NCBI GenBank assembly: GCA_028583415.1
Contig: CM053276.1
Coordinates: 122,261,166 to 122,325,165 of the forward strand
DNA: 64,000 nucleotides
Direction of reading: 5' to 3'
Source: Protea cynaroides
Taxonomy: Eukaryota > Streptophyta > Magnoliopsida > Proteales > Proteaceae
Shown: piece by piece, positions 33,591 through 46,194 of the stretch
Layout of the letters: the number at the start of each line of letters is the position of its first letter
How positions within the stretch are numbered: position 1 is the stretch's first letter
Translations under genes and position numbers: made by a program
Notes under the pieces: generated by a model
The model's input: the letters and a program-made list of their open reading frames with translations, nothing else
Told to the model about the DNA's origin: nothing
Databases searched by the model: none

Positions 33591-36546
33591 GGGTCGTGGG
33601 GACTGCTTTCTTTCAGTGCTGCATTTTGCTGTAGAGGGTCTGAAGGAGGGTGAAAATGAAGGAGAGAAAAGGAGAGGGAAAAGAAGAAAAGATGAAGATG
33701 CTTGTCACTTGTCAGTTTGCTAATCATTTTCAGATTTCTGAAAAAGAAAAAGTAAAACTTTTTCCTCATTTTCCTTTCCTTTACTTTACTTTCCTTTACT
33801 GATTTATAGTCGTGGTTTGGTTTAGTTATGTTTGGATAATGGCAAAAGCTGGTCACGATGTGTGTCCGTAGTCCGTACCCGAGCACCTGCTTTGCACAAT
33901 TGCGATTTACTCTTTCTCTTCTTGGGCTTAGTTAGGATCGTGCTTTACCCGTGTGTTGCTTGCCCGATTCTACCAACTCACCTCACCCCTTTCCTAACTT
34001 GGCTCAATTACATCCATTTCATATTTTCAACCCGAGTTTTGGCCGATTCTCCCTTGCTAATGCCATACAGCTTAATAATCATTTTCTGATTTTCACGGAA
34101 AAAGGTGAAAGGAGAAATTTCATGTATTCTCCCCTGGTTTTGTCGTGTTTAGAGTTTGGATAATGGAAAAAAAAACTTGCAAAAATTATCACACTCTTCT
34201 TCCACATGACATAAAATGAAGACATAAAAACAGAAGCTTTTCTACACTAATGTGTATAGTAAAAAAAAACTGCATGCCTAAATCAAAATAATATTTTTAT
34301 ATTCATTATGTTCATTAATTTCATATTTGCATGCGGGCAATTGGATTGACAACCTACCTAACCATTGCACAATTTTTACCTATAATTAAAATATAATTTG
34401 AAAATCTAAACTATCAAGAGGGGAAGATGCATAGATATAGAAGGATCCTCTCTGGTATGGATAAACCAACCTATGATAAGGTGACACATTGACAAAGCAT
34501 CATTTGATAAGAACTTGACACACGTCAATTCGATAAGTACAAGAACTAGGTGAAGTCACCCTGATACATCTAGTTCACAACATTTAATGCCATGGTCTTC
34601 TATCAGACATACACAATTAAAACACTAAGCTAAGAAACATCATAATTAATCGCTCACAACAATTTGAGAATCTACATTAATTATGCTCATCTTTCCCCTT
34701 CCATGGGATTACTTGTCCTTGACCAAGCTGCCTAGATCCAACATGTCTCCAACATGTCAAGTTAAGTTGCTCATTCAGAACCTACGAGAAGTGATCCTTG
34801 CCTGATCACAGGCGGTGCGCCGAATATTCGTGTCCACCCCTTGCGCAATCACTTGCACAAACCTAAGTCCATCCAATACCAATTGATGCGGGGAAGGATG
34901 TCTCCCCCAATAAAACCTTGACACATACACCCCCGGGGCCCAAGTCCACCAGGGAAATGCTCGGAGTTCAAGCCCAACCTTGGATGAAGGCCCGAACCAA
35001 CCAAGAACCCCGAGTAATGGGCTTGGTTCAGCCTTGTAAAATGGAATAGCAATAAGTACCCCAAAACCTTCCCAATACGATGCTTCGGAGCCTTGTTATT
35101 GTGAAAGGCCTTGACGGCTCGGAGGCACGTAATCGTAGAGGCCTCGAAGCCTAGCCATCATAAGTGCTTCGGTACCTCGAATATCGACAAGGTAGAGAGC
35201 CTCGGTGCTCCACCAAAAAGGGACCTCTTAAATGAGTTAACGTACACCGCACCAATTGGGTATCGATACCTGATGTGGGACCCACCTCGAGAACTCTAGT
35301 ACGGATCACAAGATCGCATTAGCCTGGAGCAATTAACGAGATCTCAAGAGAGGAGCCAGCTATCGAATGATGTGGTATAGATTCATCTCCTTTTCAAATC
35401 AGCGAGGGTAAACCACGTTCAAAGTGAAGGCATTTTGCTACAACAGATGACATGTCCAGCAACCATACTCAAGTAACTCCCAACCTATAAAATGACAAAG
35501 ATGAGCATAGGTGAAACACATGAATTTTCAAGCTTCTAATCTCAGAGCGAGTTACCTATCCGAATCCCCTTACAACAAAGGGACATTTTTCCTTATCTGT
35601 CCCATACTGTTTGTTCATCAAACTGACTTATGCATCGGAGTGTTCAAATGGTGTCTCCACCCGACTGTCACTGTGGTGTCATTTCTCTATTGTGCAGAAA
35701 ATTTAATCGAGACGACAACATCAACACTATAAATAGAACTCGATCACATGAGTTACATGTATTTTTTCACTAATCCAACCACATTGTCACACTATCATCC
35801 AATTAAGGTTAAAATCTTTAAAGGGTTGGTTTCTCTTGACTTTCTATGGCCTCCTTCTTTTTAACTTTGGCTTTCCTATTGAGGAACTGACCTTAGCTGT
35901 TACTTGCTGCTTAGATCCAAACTTTGGCATCGGAATAGAGACGGACCTCGAATCCAACCCCTCTACTGCTATCTTTCACACCCCAGAAGAGCTACCAATG
36001 AATTTTAGTGTAACAAATTCCAACACACTATGAACGACGCGTAAGACCCACAGGATCAGAACGGTGATATAAAAGGATTCCATGGTAGGTATCTCTCGAT
36101 AGTCGACAAATTTTGGCCCATAAAACCTGCATCGTTCCAACTTTGAATGCCACTGATTCCGGCCCGGCCCAAAGTCGAAGATCCAACCTTTTAAGCAAAC
36201 CCCTCTGAAGTCTAATATGATTTTAGGCCATAAAAGCTGCCACCTCCCGACCTGAATTCCACAAATTCGGGCCCGGTCCTCCAACACAGCAGAGAAGCAA
36301 GCGGATTAGCAAAACCCCTCTAAAGTCTAACCTGGCGTATTAGCATTACTAATACTAAGTTTAGTAATTTCGTAGTCACAGCAAGGCTATTTTCGGAAGA
36401 TAATGCAAACAAATTTCAGTAATTCAGAACTCAGAAGTTGCCTATGGTGAACGCAAACATCAATAATATATTTAAAGGAGGGAACGAAAAAGTATTCACA
36501 CGTCCCAACCTCTTACGCTCCGAGCTCTTCACACTCCCTCTCAGTA

Positions 36547-39500
36547 ATGGCGGCAGAGACAGACACCACCGCAGTTGTTTCAGATGAAACCCCAAACCCA
36601 TCGAACGAAGAAGTTCACAAGCTTCTCTCGTCGTACCTCGGCCTCAGCTTCGTTGTCTTTCTAGGGTTCCTCCCCAGATCCTCTCTCTCTTTGATCCCCA
36701 CTCTCCAAACTCGCAACAGAAACCTCTCCCTGAAGCTCTTCCAAGCAGAGGAACAGCTGAGACAAATGATGTATCGCAGAAGAGAAGATTCTAAAGCGAA
36801 TGCTAGGGTTGTTGAGATCTTCGCGAGTCACAGGAATGGATGGCAGCAGGAAGAGAAGAAGCTGTTGCAGCAGATCGAAGTTTCTGCGGAAGAAATCGCG
36901 CATTTGATGTCGAAGATCGATGAAATGAAGAAGAATGAAGTTGAATTGAGGATGTGTGTTGAGAAGTTGCAGAGGGAGGTTGAGGAGAGCGAGGAGCTGA
37001 TAAACTTTATGTCGAGGAAGACGGATGAGGAGGAGTTTTCTGTTGGGTCGGTTGATGGGATTGAAAGCGACAAGGGTTCGGAGTTTGGGACTTATGAATC
37101 TCAGAACAGGGGAGGTTATGGTGTTAATGTAGAGGAGAATGGGGAATTTGGCGAGTATAGCTCAGATTTTTCGAGGTTTGGCAAGATGAGGTTTTCGAAA
37201 GGGTTGGATCCCATCCCTGAGGAGTGCTTTTTGGCGAGGAATAGCGGTGGAGACGAAATGGGTAATGTTTATGGGCAGCAGAACAGTTTTAGTAGGGATT
37301 TCGTGCCTTCGGGTTCGAAGCTTTGGGCTGATAGTGGTTGGCAGGTTTTTGCTTCTTCTTCACCACTATTCTTAGCTTCTCATCTACCAATTTGTCTATT
37401 TATATTTCAACTTTTTTGACTTTTATGATTTGTAAGCTTTTTTATGTAACTTCTCATACAATATTAGGAAAGAAAATAGCTCTCGAGTTACAGTTACTGA
37501 AATCTTTTTGATAATTTATTTGATAGTCTTATTGTTAGAAAATGTCTGAAGCAACCTTAGAGTATTGTCTCTCAAATTTCTGGTCTTGCAGAGTTGAGTA
37601 GTTGGAGAGGGTTTCTTTTAAATCAACTTTTCTTGAGAAAGATACTACTAGTGCTGCTCTGCTGTAGACACAAACATTATTTTTTTGTTCACCCGCCCCT
37701 GAATTTTGGGAAGTGTGGGCTGAGCTTTCCTAAAAGTTCTTAGGTTAATTCTTCTTCTCTGCATTTCTGTTCGGTCAGAGGGTTCAGGAAGGGATGGAAA
37801 TTAGACTTTTTGTTGTTATTTTCTCCACAGTACTCTATTGATATAATACCTTTGTTTGGACCACAATGATAAATTTTTCCAAATGGGAGATATTTTTGTC
37901 GATTTCCTTCCGCAGTTCTGCTCAATCCAACCACAAGATTCACAGCTTCCAATATGAAGGCCAAGGCTTGGTATATATAATTAGCAAACGAGGGCAGTGT
38001 ATGTCATAGAGAAACAAGGGTTTCCAATATATAATATCTTGGCCCTAGATGCGCATATTTACCCAAGTTCCCTGACTGACTTTATGACAACCAATAATCT
38101 GATGTCCATATGTTTTAGTCAGTTGTAAGTAGAAAGATGGGATGTGATCCAGAACATTCAAGTTTGCAGAAGAAGAGCCGCCTAGTTTAGTTTGGACTTC
38201 AACCCAATGTGTGAATCCATTTACTATGTTTCTATGTTTCTTACAACATTAAAAAAGAGAGAGAGAAAAAGAAGAAGAATTACATGCATACTCTGATTCA
38301 TTTGGTTTGATTTTGACTTCGGTGATCTACTCCCTGTGGGTGTATTTTTTTTTTTCGAATATGCTGCAAGGGCAGTTCCACTGTCTTTGAACTAACTTGT
38401 TAGTGCATTGACGATTGCAAAGTGCCTAGATAAATACATTCTGTTTGTTAAAGTTGTCCACTGCTGATTTTCTGTTGATGTTGTATCAGGATCTACAATA
38501 TGAATCTCTCGAGTCGCTCTATCAAATGAAACACTATGTGCCAAGGTAATTGAAACAGACTGGATATTGATGCAGAAATATTCTTGAAGTTAATTACTAA
38601 AACACTATTTGATTTACTAGAAACTATGAAATGTTTGAAATATTTCTTGTTCAGAAGAGAGTCCCCTTGGAAGGTAGATGGCGAATCAACAGGAGTTTCC
38701 TCTAAGCTGAAATTGCTTGAGCAGGAACTACAAAATTTGGAAAGAATTGGAAAGACTGAGCTATCGAAGGTCCCTTCAATAATGAGGAAGCAAGCAAAGA
38801 GATATCAAGCTCTTGCAGGGAAGATAGATGATCTTTGCAGGAGAATGGTATGGATAACCATCTTAAATTCTACGCCCTCATATGCTTCCCCAACCTCCCT
38901 GGGGCGGATGTTTATATGGTTCTTAGCCCCCAAATGCATGGTAGAGAGGGGCTTTAATTTTGCAATTATGTCAAACGTTTTCTTTTCATTTTTGACATGG
39001 ATTATTGGCAGAGTACATAAAACAATTTCTGCAAACTGAATTGTAAAGAACTTGGATATATGTATATGTATTGATAGGATGAGCCACAGATAAATACTTA
39101 GCTATTTAACTAAAATTATAGCGTTATTTTTCTGTGTCAATGATGGATGCATTACTGACAACCAGATAACAATTGGGTTTGCTATCCAGGAAATTGTATG
39201 AAAGTGCTGTAATGATAAGGCCATAGGAGTTTGTTGCTAGGTATATGACAATATAATTATCCATTTCCTTTGGAACCTGTCAATAAAAGTGTTCTTGGCG
39301 AAGACAGAGGGCCATGTGGGCCAAAAGGGTTTGTGAGTTTTATTTAACATCCTCGATGATGTCCCACACCTTGATGTTGCCCCACACCATGAGGTGGATC
39401 AAATCTCCACTCATCACAATCCGGATGCTTTGTTGACTTTAGACATTGTGAAATAATGGATTAACATCTTGTGGATCAGACTCTATATCCTTGTTGGAGC

Positions 39501-40095
39501 TTGTTTTGACCCCAAATTTATCAATTGATAAGACTGTAATGCTTTTCTATTTTCAATTGCAATCAATGTTCGTACCTGAAGTTCTTAGGGGTTGATAAAT
39601 TGTCCGTAGCTGACTAGTTCAATCCTATTTGTTTGTGAATCGTTTTCTCTCTCCTTTCTGTGATGACATTGGTGTTGCATTTTGCTAAGGCTTGGATGAA
39701 GGGGATTTTGCTCTCTAATTTATGTATTCTCTTTTGTCCAGCAAGCCAGCGATCCTTCTGAACCGACCCTCAGTTCGGAGTTCCAAACTCAACGGCAAAC
39801 GGAGTTCTTGCTCGAAGCATTTCGTCTCCAACAGCGGGCAGTGGAGACAGGGCAGAAACTAACAGCAGTACAAACTGAAATCAACAATAGCCAATTTGGT
39901 GATGAACTGGAGGGACAGGCCAAACTAACTACTAGGCGGTCCTTGGACTCCATTAGGAACAATTTGAAAGAAATTCAGAGAAATTTGGAGATTTGGTTGG
40001 CCAGAATTATGGGAGATCTAGAAGGGCTCCTTGCCAGAGATGGGGCATCTCGTGTAAGGGAATACTACATTTCTAGATATCCTTTTATTGGGTAA
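36547..40095 (+). CDS. Coiled-coil protein of unknown function, four exons
   Basis: Exons are 36547-37344, 38490-38545, 38655-38847 and 39742-40095. All have GT-AG borders, and the phases give 466 codons plus stop. The N-terminus has EEVHKLLSSYLGLSFVVFLG with a short hydrophobic patch at residues 30-52. A long charged heptad-like region follows (about 60-150: AEEQLRQMMYRRREDSKANA, EEKKLLQQIEVSAEEIAHLM, EVELRMCVEKLQREVEESEE). An acidic, low-complexity middle comes next, then a second helical region with LKLLEQELQNLERIGKTELS and a C-terminal helix ending YYISRYPFIG. I recognise it as a conserved, plant-specific coiled-coil type but do not know a function. An AGAAG at the third exon's acceptor offers a possible alternative 3-nt shift. 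It is intact. Confidence 0.85.
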
Positions 40096-40239
40096 ATTCA
40101 ATCATCATCATCTTTGGCAGCCAATTTTGTGAAAGTCTGGGTTCTTAAGTTGTTTTGTTTTAGTAAGTCTGTTTTTCAGGGTTGGGTTTGAACTTTGAGA
40201 ATGATACCAATCTTAGGGGTGGGACCCGTCTGAACCCGG

Positions 40240-40287
40240 GTGGAACCCACAACGTGGAAATCCACATTTCCATGTTGTGGGTCCCAC
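40240..40287 (+). repeat. Short hairpin in the probable 3'UTR of the coiled-coil gene
   Basis: 22-bp arms (40240-40261 and 40266-40287) pair with few mismatches: GTGGAACCCACAACGTGG against CCATGTTGTGGGTCCCAC, around a 4-base loop. It lies about 145 bp after the stop codon at 40093. Confidence 0.7.
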
Positions 40288-41577
40288 AGAGAGAGGGGGA
40301 ACCAGTACTGTCCCGGAGCTGGAGAAAATTCGAGTCGGTGGATATAAGATGGAAGTAAGTAGGTTTGTAAATATGGGAGAGGGATGAGCGGTGCTTGAAA
40401 GTTGAAACCCAGGATCCGGAGTAGGAGTGTGTGATCCCATTTAGCATGGGTTGGGGGCCATGTTCCAATGCATGTGACTCTGTACGCAAATTTGTCCCAG
40501 TAAATTAATTAAATTGTCGTCTGAATGCATGAAGCCATGAACTGTGAACCGTCTAGGACCACCTGACCTTGGGATGTCATATCTTTAAGACCTTTCCTGC
40601 TAATCCCCCTAGTACCATGCCTTTCAACCCATACCTTTCAAAGCTTTTAAACTCTGCTGCTCTGTTTCCCTGTGAAACTGTGGATGGGCTGGCTTTGTAT
40701 GATGCGGATCAACCCAAATTCATAAAATATTCTATATAGAGTACCTGTAGACCAGGTGATTTTCTTCTTGACCTAATACTAAGCAAAAGGAAGTTGAAAG
40801 TGATGGGACCGGTCTGGGAGTTTCGACGGCATCGGAAATGAAATATTGAAAGTGCCCAGACGTTGAAAAGACTCATCTCAAGCCTCGAGAAGTGAAAGGG
40901 CACAATCATGAATCATGAGAGTCATAAAGGCAAGATTCGGAAAATTTTAAATCAGTGGGATTCCCATGGAGATATAAGGATTCAAGTTACTGAACTATTC
41001 TAGTTGACATGAAATTGAGACCAATTGACATGGCTTTAGGTGTCTGCATTTTTGGCCGATTCATATTGGTATCGGTTGTGATCCATAGGAATACCTGATC
41101 GATATTGCATCATTTTGTTAAAATTGACATGTGGATCGATACCAAATTGATATTAAAACAATATTTGATCAATAAAAAAACAATATTTGATCAATACAGG
41201 TCAATACCGATCGATACTTGACATATAAAAGAGGTATGCTATATCAGTATATGGTCAAAATCTGTTCCGATACGGTGGACTAAATCCATGTCAAGTAGGT
41301 TATGTTAGAAAAGAAATGAAAAGTCAAATACATGGTTGTTAGTCGTAGTAATCAGTATCATATAAACCGATTCATATGGGGTTTCTTTTTTTTGCTCTTT
41401 TTATGGATTATTTTTTTAATCTCTATGCCAGGTGTTATTATCCTTTTGGTTTGACCATTGTATTAGTAATGCCGTCGGTCTTGAACCATGGTCAAGTATA
41501 AAATTTATAGGCAAACCATGTAATTTTGGGAAAGACAATTGGTGATAACACCGGGGAATAAAATTTTGTCATTCCTA

Positions 41578-41929
41578 GGCTTTGTTTGATTGCAAGGGAT
41601 ATTAGAAGGAAGGAAAGTAAAATTTTTTAAATTTAAATGCAAACTTTTGTAATGATTATAGCACATGTTATCGTATTATTATGTTACTCATTCTAAATTA
41701 TTCCACATTTAGTTACTAACTTATATTTTACTAATCCCTTCCATTTGAAAAGTAAAATAAAATAAATTTTATATTTTATAACTATCATTAATAAATATGT
41801 TAAAAAATTTAAGTAATTTATACAATCATCAATCATGTTGTGTTACAATTATAAAAGTTTCCTTCTTATATAAGTTTAAAATTTTTTCATTTCCCTTCCT
41901 TTCAATTCCCTTTGCAACCGAACTAAGCC
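41578..41929. mobile_element. MITE with GGCTTTGTTTG inverted ends
   Basis: The left end is GGCTTTGTTTGATTGCAAGG and the right end reversed is GGCTTAGTTCGGTTGCAAAG, with AAGGAAGGAAA-like text continuing the match. TA flanks both sides (41576-41577 and 41930-41931). End sequence resembles Tourist or Stowaway MITEs; the superfamily is unresolved. Confidence 0.6.
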
Positions 41930-42230
41930 TAAAGGTTATCGGAAAGGAACTATTAAGTGCCCAATTCATGCCGTCATATTGATCCTCATTGAACATTTGA
42001 ACCTATTGTGAGGGGCTAAAATAGTACTTATTGTTGTGAATAATCTAACATTATTTAAGTCTGATACTTTAAGTGCCTTGTATACTTGAAAGTCCCTCCA
42101 TTTATCGGCTTGAATTTTGAGATGAAAACTTTATCACTTTCAAGGACTAGTAATCTATCTGACAAACCGTATTTAATGACAACATAAAATTAATATTTTG
42201 CCTATTCAAAATTCAAAATCAGAAATTTGG

Positions 42231-42234
<4 letters not shown>

Positions 42235-42262
<28 letters not shown>
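42235..42262. repeat. Poly(T) tract
   Basis: About 28 T residues in a row. Confidence 0.9.
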
Positions 42263-42329
42263 GTGTGGTTTCATAACAAATATCTTCTCAATCTAGATTT
42301 TTTAATCGATCAAAAATTAATGTTATAGA

Positions 42330-42580
42330 AAGTTCAAGGAAATTCATATTCTTTTTCCTTTATAGTTTCATAATGACTTTGTTGAGATGAAACTAGCTTA
42401 TAAGCAGGAGGAGCAATAAAAATCATGGTCAAAGGTAGCATAGCTAGGAACAGGCAGGTAGTTAAGATGGACTTCAGATTGACTTCTAAGTCATTGAAAG
42501 TTCTGAAGAAATTCATATCCTTTTTCCTATACAGTTTCATAAAGACTTTGTTAAGATGAAACTAGCTCATAAGCAACATG
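42330..42580. repeat. Partial tandem duplication
   Basis: The block at 42336-42400 (AAATTCATATTCTTTTTCCT, then AGTTTCATAATGACTTTGTT and GATGAAACTAGCTTATAAGC) recurs at 42509-42580 with a few changes. Confidence 0.8.
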
Positions 42581-42752
42581 AAGGATTAGAGGCTTCCATT
42601 CAAATCTAGCACCCTTTGACGGAATATTTCAAATGCATCTTGTTTGTCTGTCTCAATCTATTTCCAATTTATTTCCAATCTATTTCCAAGAAGTTAAATT
42701 TTGTTCTTCTTCCACTGAGATGCAAGAACCAGGAACCTTTCAACCACAAACT

Positions 42753-42763
42753 TCTATATAAGG
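42753..42763 (+). promoter_or_regulatory. TATA box of the DUF247 pseudogene
   Basis: TCTATATAAGG lies about 70 bp upstream of the original ATG at 42828, so the promoter region survives although the gene is broken. Confidence 0.45.
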
Positions 42764-43329
42764 GAGAGAAATATTAAAAAAATAAGCTAACTGTTCAATC
42801 CCTTTAGATTATATACATTGTGAAGAGATGGGGCTGGAAGCAATAGCCACGAAGATAGGAAAGGCAGGGAGGGGAAGGACGAGGGCAGTAGATGATCATC
42901 ATGTCCGTGAATGGATTATAGAATTCAATAATGATCTCAAAGAAAGGCCAGCTTATGATTCAGGTAGCTCATGGACAATCTATAGAGTTCCCTGAAACAT
43001 GTGTGGCATCCATAAAAGTTCTTACACCCCGAAGATCATTTCAATCGGTGCTTTCCACTATGGGAAACCTGAACTACGAGTCATGGAAGAGCAGAAGATG
43101 CGCTACCTATTTCGTCTTTTAGAAGACAGTGCCAGTAAAGAAAATGGAGAACAGGAATCTCTAAGGGAGTATCTGCAGCAAGAACAGAGAAATATCTCCT
43201 TAGAAAAGCTTGCTGCAGCCATGAAGAATTTTGAATATAAGGCACGCACGAGTGTTTTACTCAGAATTCATTGACATGGTTTGGTTTCTTATTTGGATGA
43301 TTCTGCTGATGTTGGACTTCTAAGTACAA

Positions 43330-43800
43330 CAATGACTATATATATCATCAGAAACTAGAAGAACAGTCGGTTTTGCCTTTTGTTTTTGGGAGGGACCTTT
43401 TTTGGGATTCAATTCCTTTACTTCTTGGTTGATGGTCACTGGCTGTTGTGCTGCTGTAGGTTCTTTTCTTTGTTGTCTATAACATATTTTCTTCCTGAAA
43501 AAAAAAAAAAAAGAAAAAAAAGAAAAAGAAAAGAAAGGAAAAACAGTAGTTCTTTCATTATTGATATCCTCTAAACATGAGAAATGGAAGGCCTCAGACC
43601 CATTTTACAGCATTATAGGTCCTGCAAATGGTCCCTTGTATGAAAATGTAATTACAGAATGACTAATGACTTTAGATGCTTTACTGATTTTGAACTTATT
43701 TGCTTTCTTCTCTTGAGCAAAGTTGGACAATGTTATTATTATTTTTCTTTACTAAGACTGATTGAATGATAAAGAAAAAGTAGTGGAGAATACCTTTACT
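43330..43800. other. Intervening non-coding segment inside the DUF247 pseudogene
   Basis: It contains an A-rich tract at 43498-43548 (A runs with GAAAA). DUF247 similarity is absent here but resumes on both sides in the expected order. It could be an old retroposon insertion, since most DUF247 genes have one long coding exon. Confidence 0.5.
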
Positions 43801-44113
43801 AGATGATAGAAAGTGTAGTTCCCTCGTCTGCTCTACATTACTGATCCAACAGAAACCTGTGGACGATCCAATATTCACAACCCGTTGGATGCTGCGAACT
43901 CTTCAGCATGATCTGTTGATGCTCGAGAACCAGCTTCCTTTCATGATTCTGAAAGAATTGTTTAGATTAACAAGCTGAGCCTTCTCTTAAAGAGCTCACT
44001 CTCAGGTTCTTCAATCCTCTGATGCCTAGGAAGGAAAAGCTTGAGATACTTGATACTGAGTGTGCTCATCTTCTGGAATTGTTTCGTTCATCCTTCCTTT
44101 CCTCAGTGAGACA

Positions 44114-44454
44114 TGTTAAGGAGAGAATCTCTCACCGGTTACAAAGATTCAAATTCAAATTATGAATTTGAATTCTCGCCGGTTACAAAAATTCAAATTC
44201 AATTTTTGAATTACAAAAATTAAAGAGAGAATCTCTCAATGGTTACAAATATTCAAATTCAAAATTTGTAACTAACAAAAACAATAATTGGATTTGATAT
44301 CCAGCTCTTAATTCCTTTCATCGGTTACAAAGATTCAAATTCAAAATTTGTAATTCAAATACACAATGTAAACAATTCCATCATATTATAAATATACCTG
44401 TACCCAATGTATTTGGGTAAGGCTTTGAATCAATTCAAAATTTCAGAATTTACA
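44114..44454 (+). repeat. Copia LTR, plus orientation (341 bp)
   Basis: TGTTAAGGAGAGAATC ... GAATTTACA, bounded by TG and CA, and followed directly by the primer-binding site TGGTATCAGA. The interior is made of repeated words such as TTCAAATTCAAATT and GGTTACAAA. Confidence 0.85.
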
Positions 44455-44464
44455 TGGTATCAGA
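44455..44464 (+). other. Primer-binding site for initiator Met tRNA
   Basis: TGGTATCAGA, the usual plant copia primer-binding start, directly follows the LTR. The same site occurs on minus at 46185-46194. Confidence 0.8.
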
Positions 44465-44480
44465 CGACCGGGTATTCTCC

Positions 44481-44790
44481 ATGGCTTCCGCTTCAGCTTT
44501 TATTCCTATGTCTGGTTCGTCAATCTCTTCCTCTCCTAATGTTCAACATCATATTTCCATCAAACTACAGTCTGATAATTATCTTCTTTGGACTACTCAA
44601 CTTCTCCCTCTTCTTAGGAGCTATGATTTGATTGGCTTTGTTGATGGCACTAAGCCAAGTCCACCCCCGACAATCACCACCACCGCCACTCCCACTTCTC
44701 CTTCGAAGAATTCTGCTCCACTTACCATCACCGTTCTTCCTAATCCTAGCTATGAAGACTGGATCCGTAAGGATCAAATTGTCCTAAGCT
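44481..44790 (+). pseudogene. Copia gag N-terminal fragment, plus orientation
   Basis: Starts MASASAFIPMSGSSISSSPN and holds the gag motifs KLQSDNYLLWTTQLLPLLRS, LIGFVDGT, NPSYEDWIRKDQIVLSW. Similarity ends abruptly after LSW at about 44790, where an inverted copy of downstream gag/pol sequence begins. Confidence 0.85.
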
Positions 44791-46168
44791 GGGAAGGAAG
44801 ACTAGTCGACAGCTTGTACAGTCCATCATCAAGTCGGCCTTTCAGCAGTACCCTGTTCGTCACCTGATCTTTCACAAGAAAATAATAGGGGTGAAATTCA
44901 AAATAACATTGGTTATCCTTTGTGAATTGGTGAACTGATAATAGATTCTTTTGAATGTGTGGAACATGGAGAATATTAGAAAATTGAAAAGAGGAGTTTG
45001 GTGATAGAGAAATAGAGGAGGAACCGATATGACTAATATTAAGACCAACTCCATTACCAACCCGTAATGATTCCTTACCATTATATCTGTTGGAGACATG
45101 CAAATTGCTGAGGTCGGGTGTCACATGATGAGTAGCCGTTGTATCAGGATACCATTCATGTGAAAATATTGGTGGAGTAGGAAGTAGTCCTGCCATGTTT
45201 GCAGTTGGATTATTGGTGGAAGTAGGTGCTGCACCACCAGTGTATCGAAAGTAGCATTTGGATGCCAAGTGATTAGAATGATTGCAGATTTGACACCTTT
45301 CTCTCTTACCATGTCGGTATCCATGTTTTCTGTTTTGACCAAAGTTGGAGGGTGGTCGAGAATGGGGAGAGCCTTGTGGAGGGGTTTGCAGAGGTCCTTA
45401 TGAAGGCAAATAGGAATGCGTAGTAGCATTCGGTGAGCGTTGCATAGTGCTCAGGTTAGCAGTGATAACCGATTGGGCATTGTTGAGTCGCATTTCATGA
45501 CTCAATAAAAGGCGATGAAGATCATGGAAGGGAAGGGCCTCAGACTTTGTAGCTAGTGCAGCAATTATGTCGTTGTAATCAGCTCCAAGATTACGAAAAA
45601 TAATGGCATTAAGCTCCTCTACAGAAAGTGGTTTATTGGATGCTGCCAGCTGGTCCGAAATATATTTAACCTCACGGAGGTATTCAGAAATTGTTTTGTT
45701 ACCTTTTACCATACCTTGGAGTTGCATGTGTAGTTGTAGAATACTGGTGTGAGATAAGGTGCCAAAGGCAGAACGTAAAGCCGATCATACTGCTGCAGTC
45801 GAGTTCAAGCCAACTACATATGGAAGGACTTCCGGGCTCAGAGAGGAAATCAACCAGCTTAAGATCATTTGATCCTTACGGATCCAGTCTTCATAGCTAG
45901 GATTAGGAAGAATGGTGATGGTAGGTGGAGTATAATTCTCCGAAGGAGAAGTGGGAGTGGCGGTGGTGGTGGTGAGTGTCGGGGGTGGATTTGGCTTAGT
46001 GCCATCATCAAAGCCAATCAAATCATAGCTCATAAGAAGAGGGAGAAGTTGAGTAGTCCATAGAAGATAATTATTAGACTGTAATTTGATGGAAATATGA
46101 TGTTGAACATTAGGAGAGGAAGAGATTGACGAACCAGACATAGGAACAAAAGCTGAAGCGGAAGCCAT
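44790..46168 (-). pseudogene. Copia gag to gag-pre-integrase, minus orientation, frameshifted
   Basis: From ATG 46168: MASASAFVPMSGSSISSSPN and the same gag block as the plus copy, continuing to DQMILSWLISSLSPEVLPYV, then a stop (TGA) near 45786. Next comes MQLQGMVKGNKTISEYLREV with LGADYNDIIAALATKSEALP (gag). A zinc-knuckle-like CQICNHSNHLASKC precedes EWYPDTTATHHVTPDLSN (protease-like D-T-x-A-T-H-H motif) and the gag-pre-integrase LLKGRLDDGLYKLSTS. At least one stop and one frame change break it. Confidence 0.8.
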
Positions 46169-46194
46169 GGAGAATATCCGGTCGTCTGATACCA

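Larger units (their letters stand above)
31910..36460. other. Repeat-rich intergenic DNA, probably including LTR retrotransposon remnants
   Basis: No intact gene is found. 32090-32330 and 34440-36000 read like decayed Ty3/gypsy LTRs: CTATAAATAG at 35729 followed by GACTTATGCATCGGAGTG-type text near 35625 and CTTTGGCATCGGAATAG near 35921. No pol domain or paired LTR could be delimited. The minus ORF at 33371-33886 is low-complexity and is not accepted as a gene. Confidence 0.4.
40300..42740. other. Intergenic DNA with repeat debris
   Basis: 41030-41250 is rich in GATCGATACC-type words, resembling a widespread degenerate plant repeat. Near 42330-42545 two copies of a TTCATATYCTTTTTCCTWTA plus GACTTTGTTRAGATGAAACT block are repeated about 190 bp apart. 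A T27 run lies at 42235-42262. No gene is seen. Confidence 0.5.

Noticed and set aside
33371..33886. 171-residue minus-strand ORF
   Set aside because: Its length comes partly from a pentanucleotide repeat (EQNRTEQNR) and A-rich DNA; no domain, no splice context and no homologue that I recognise.
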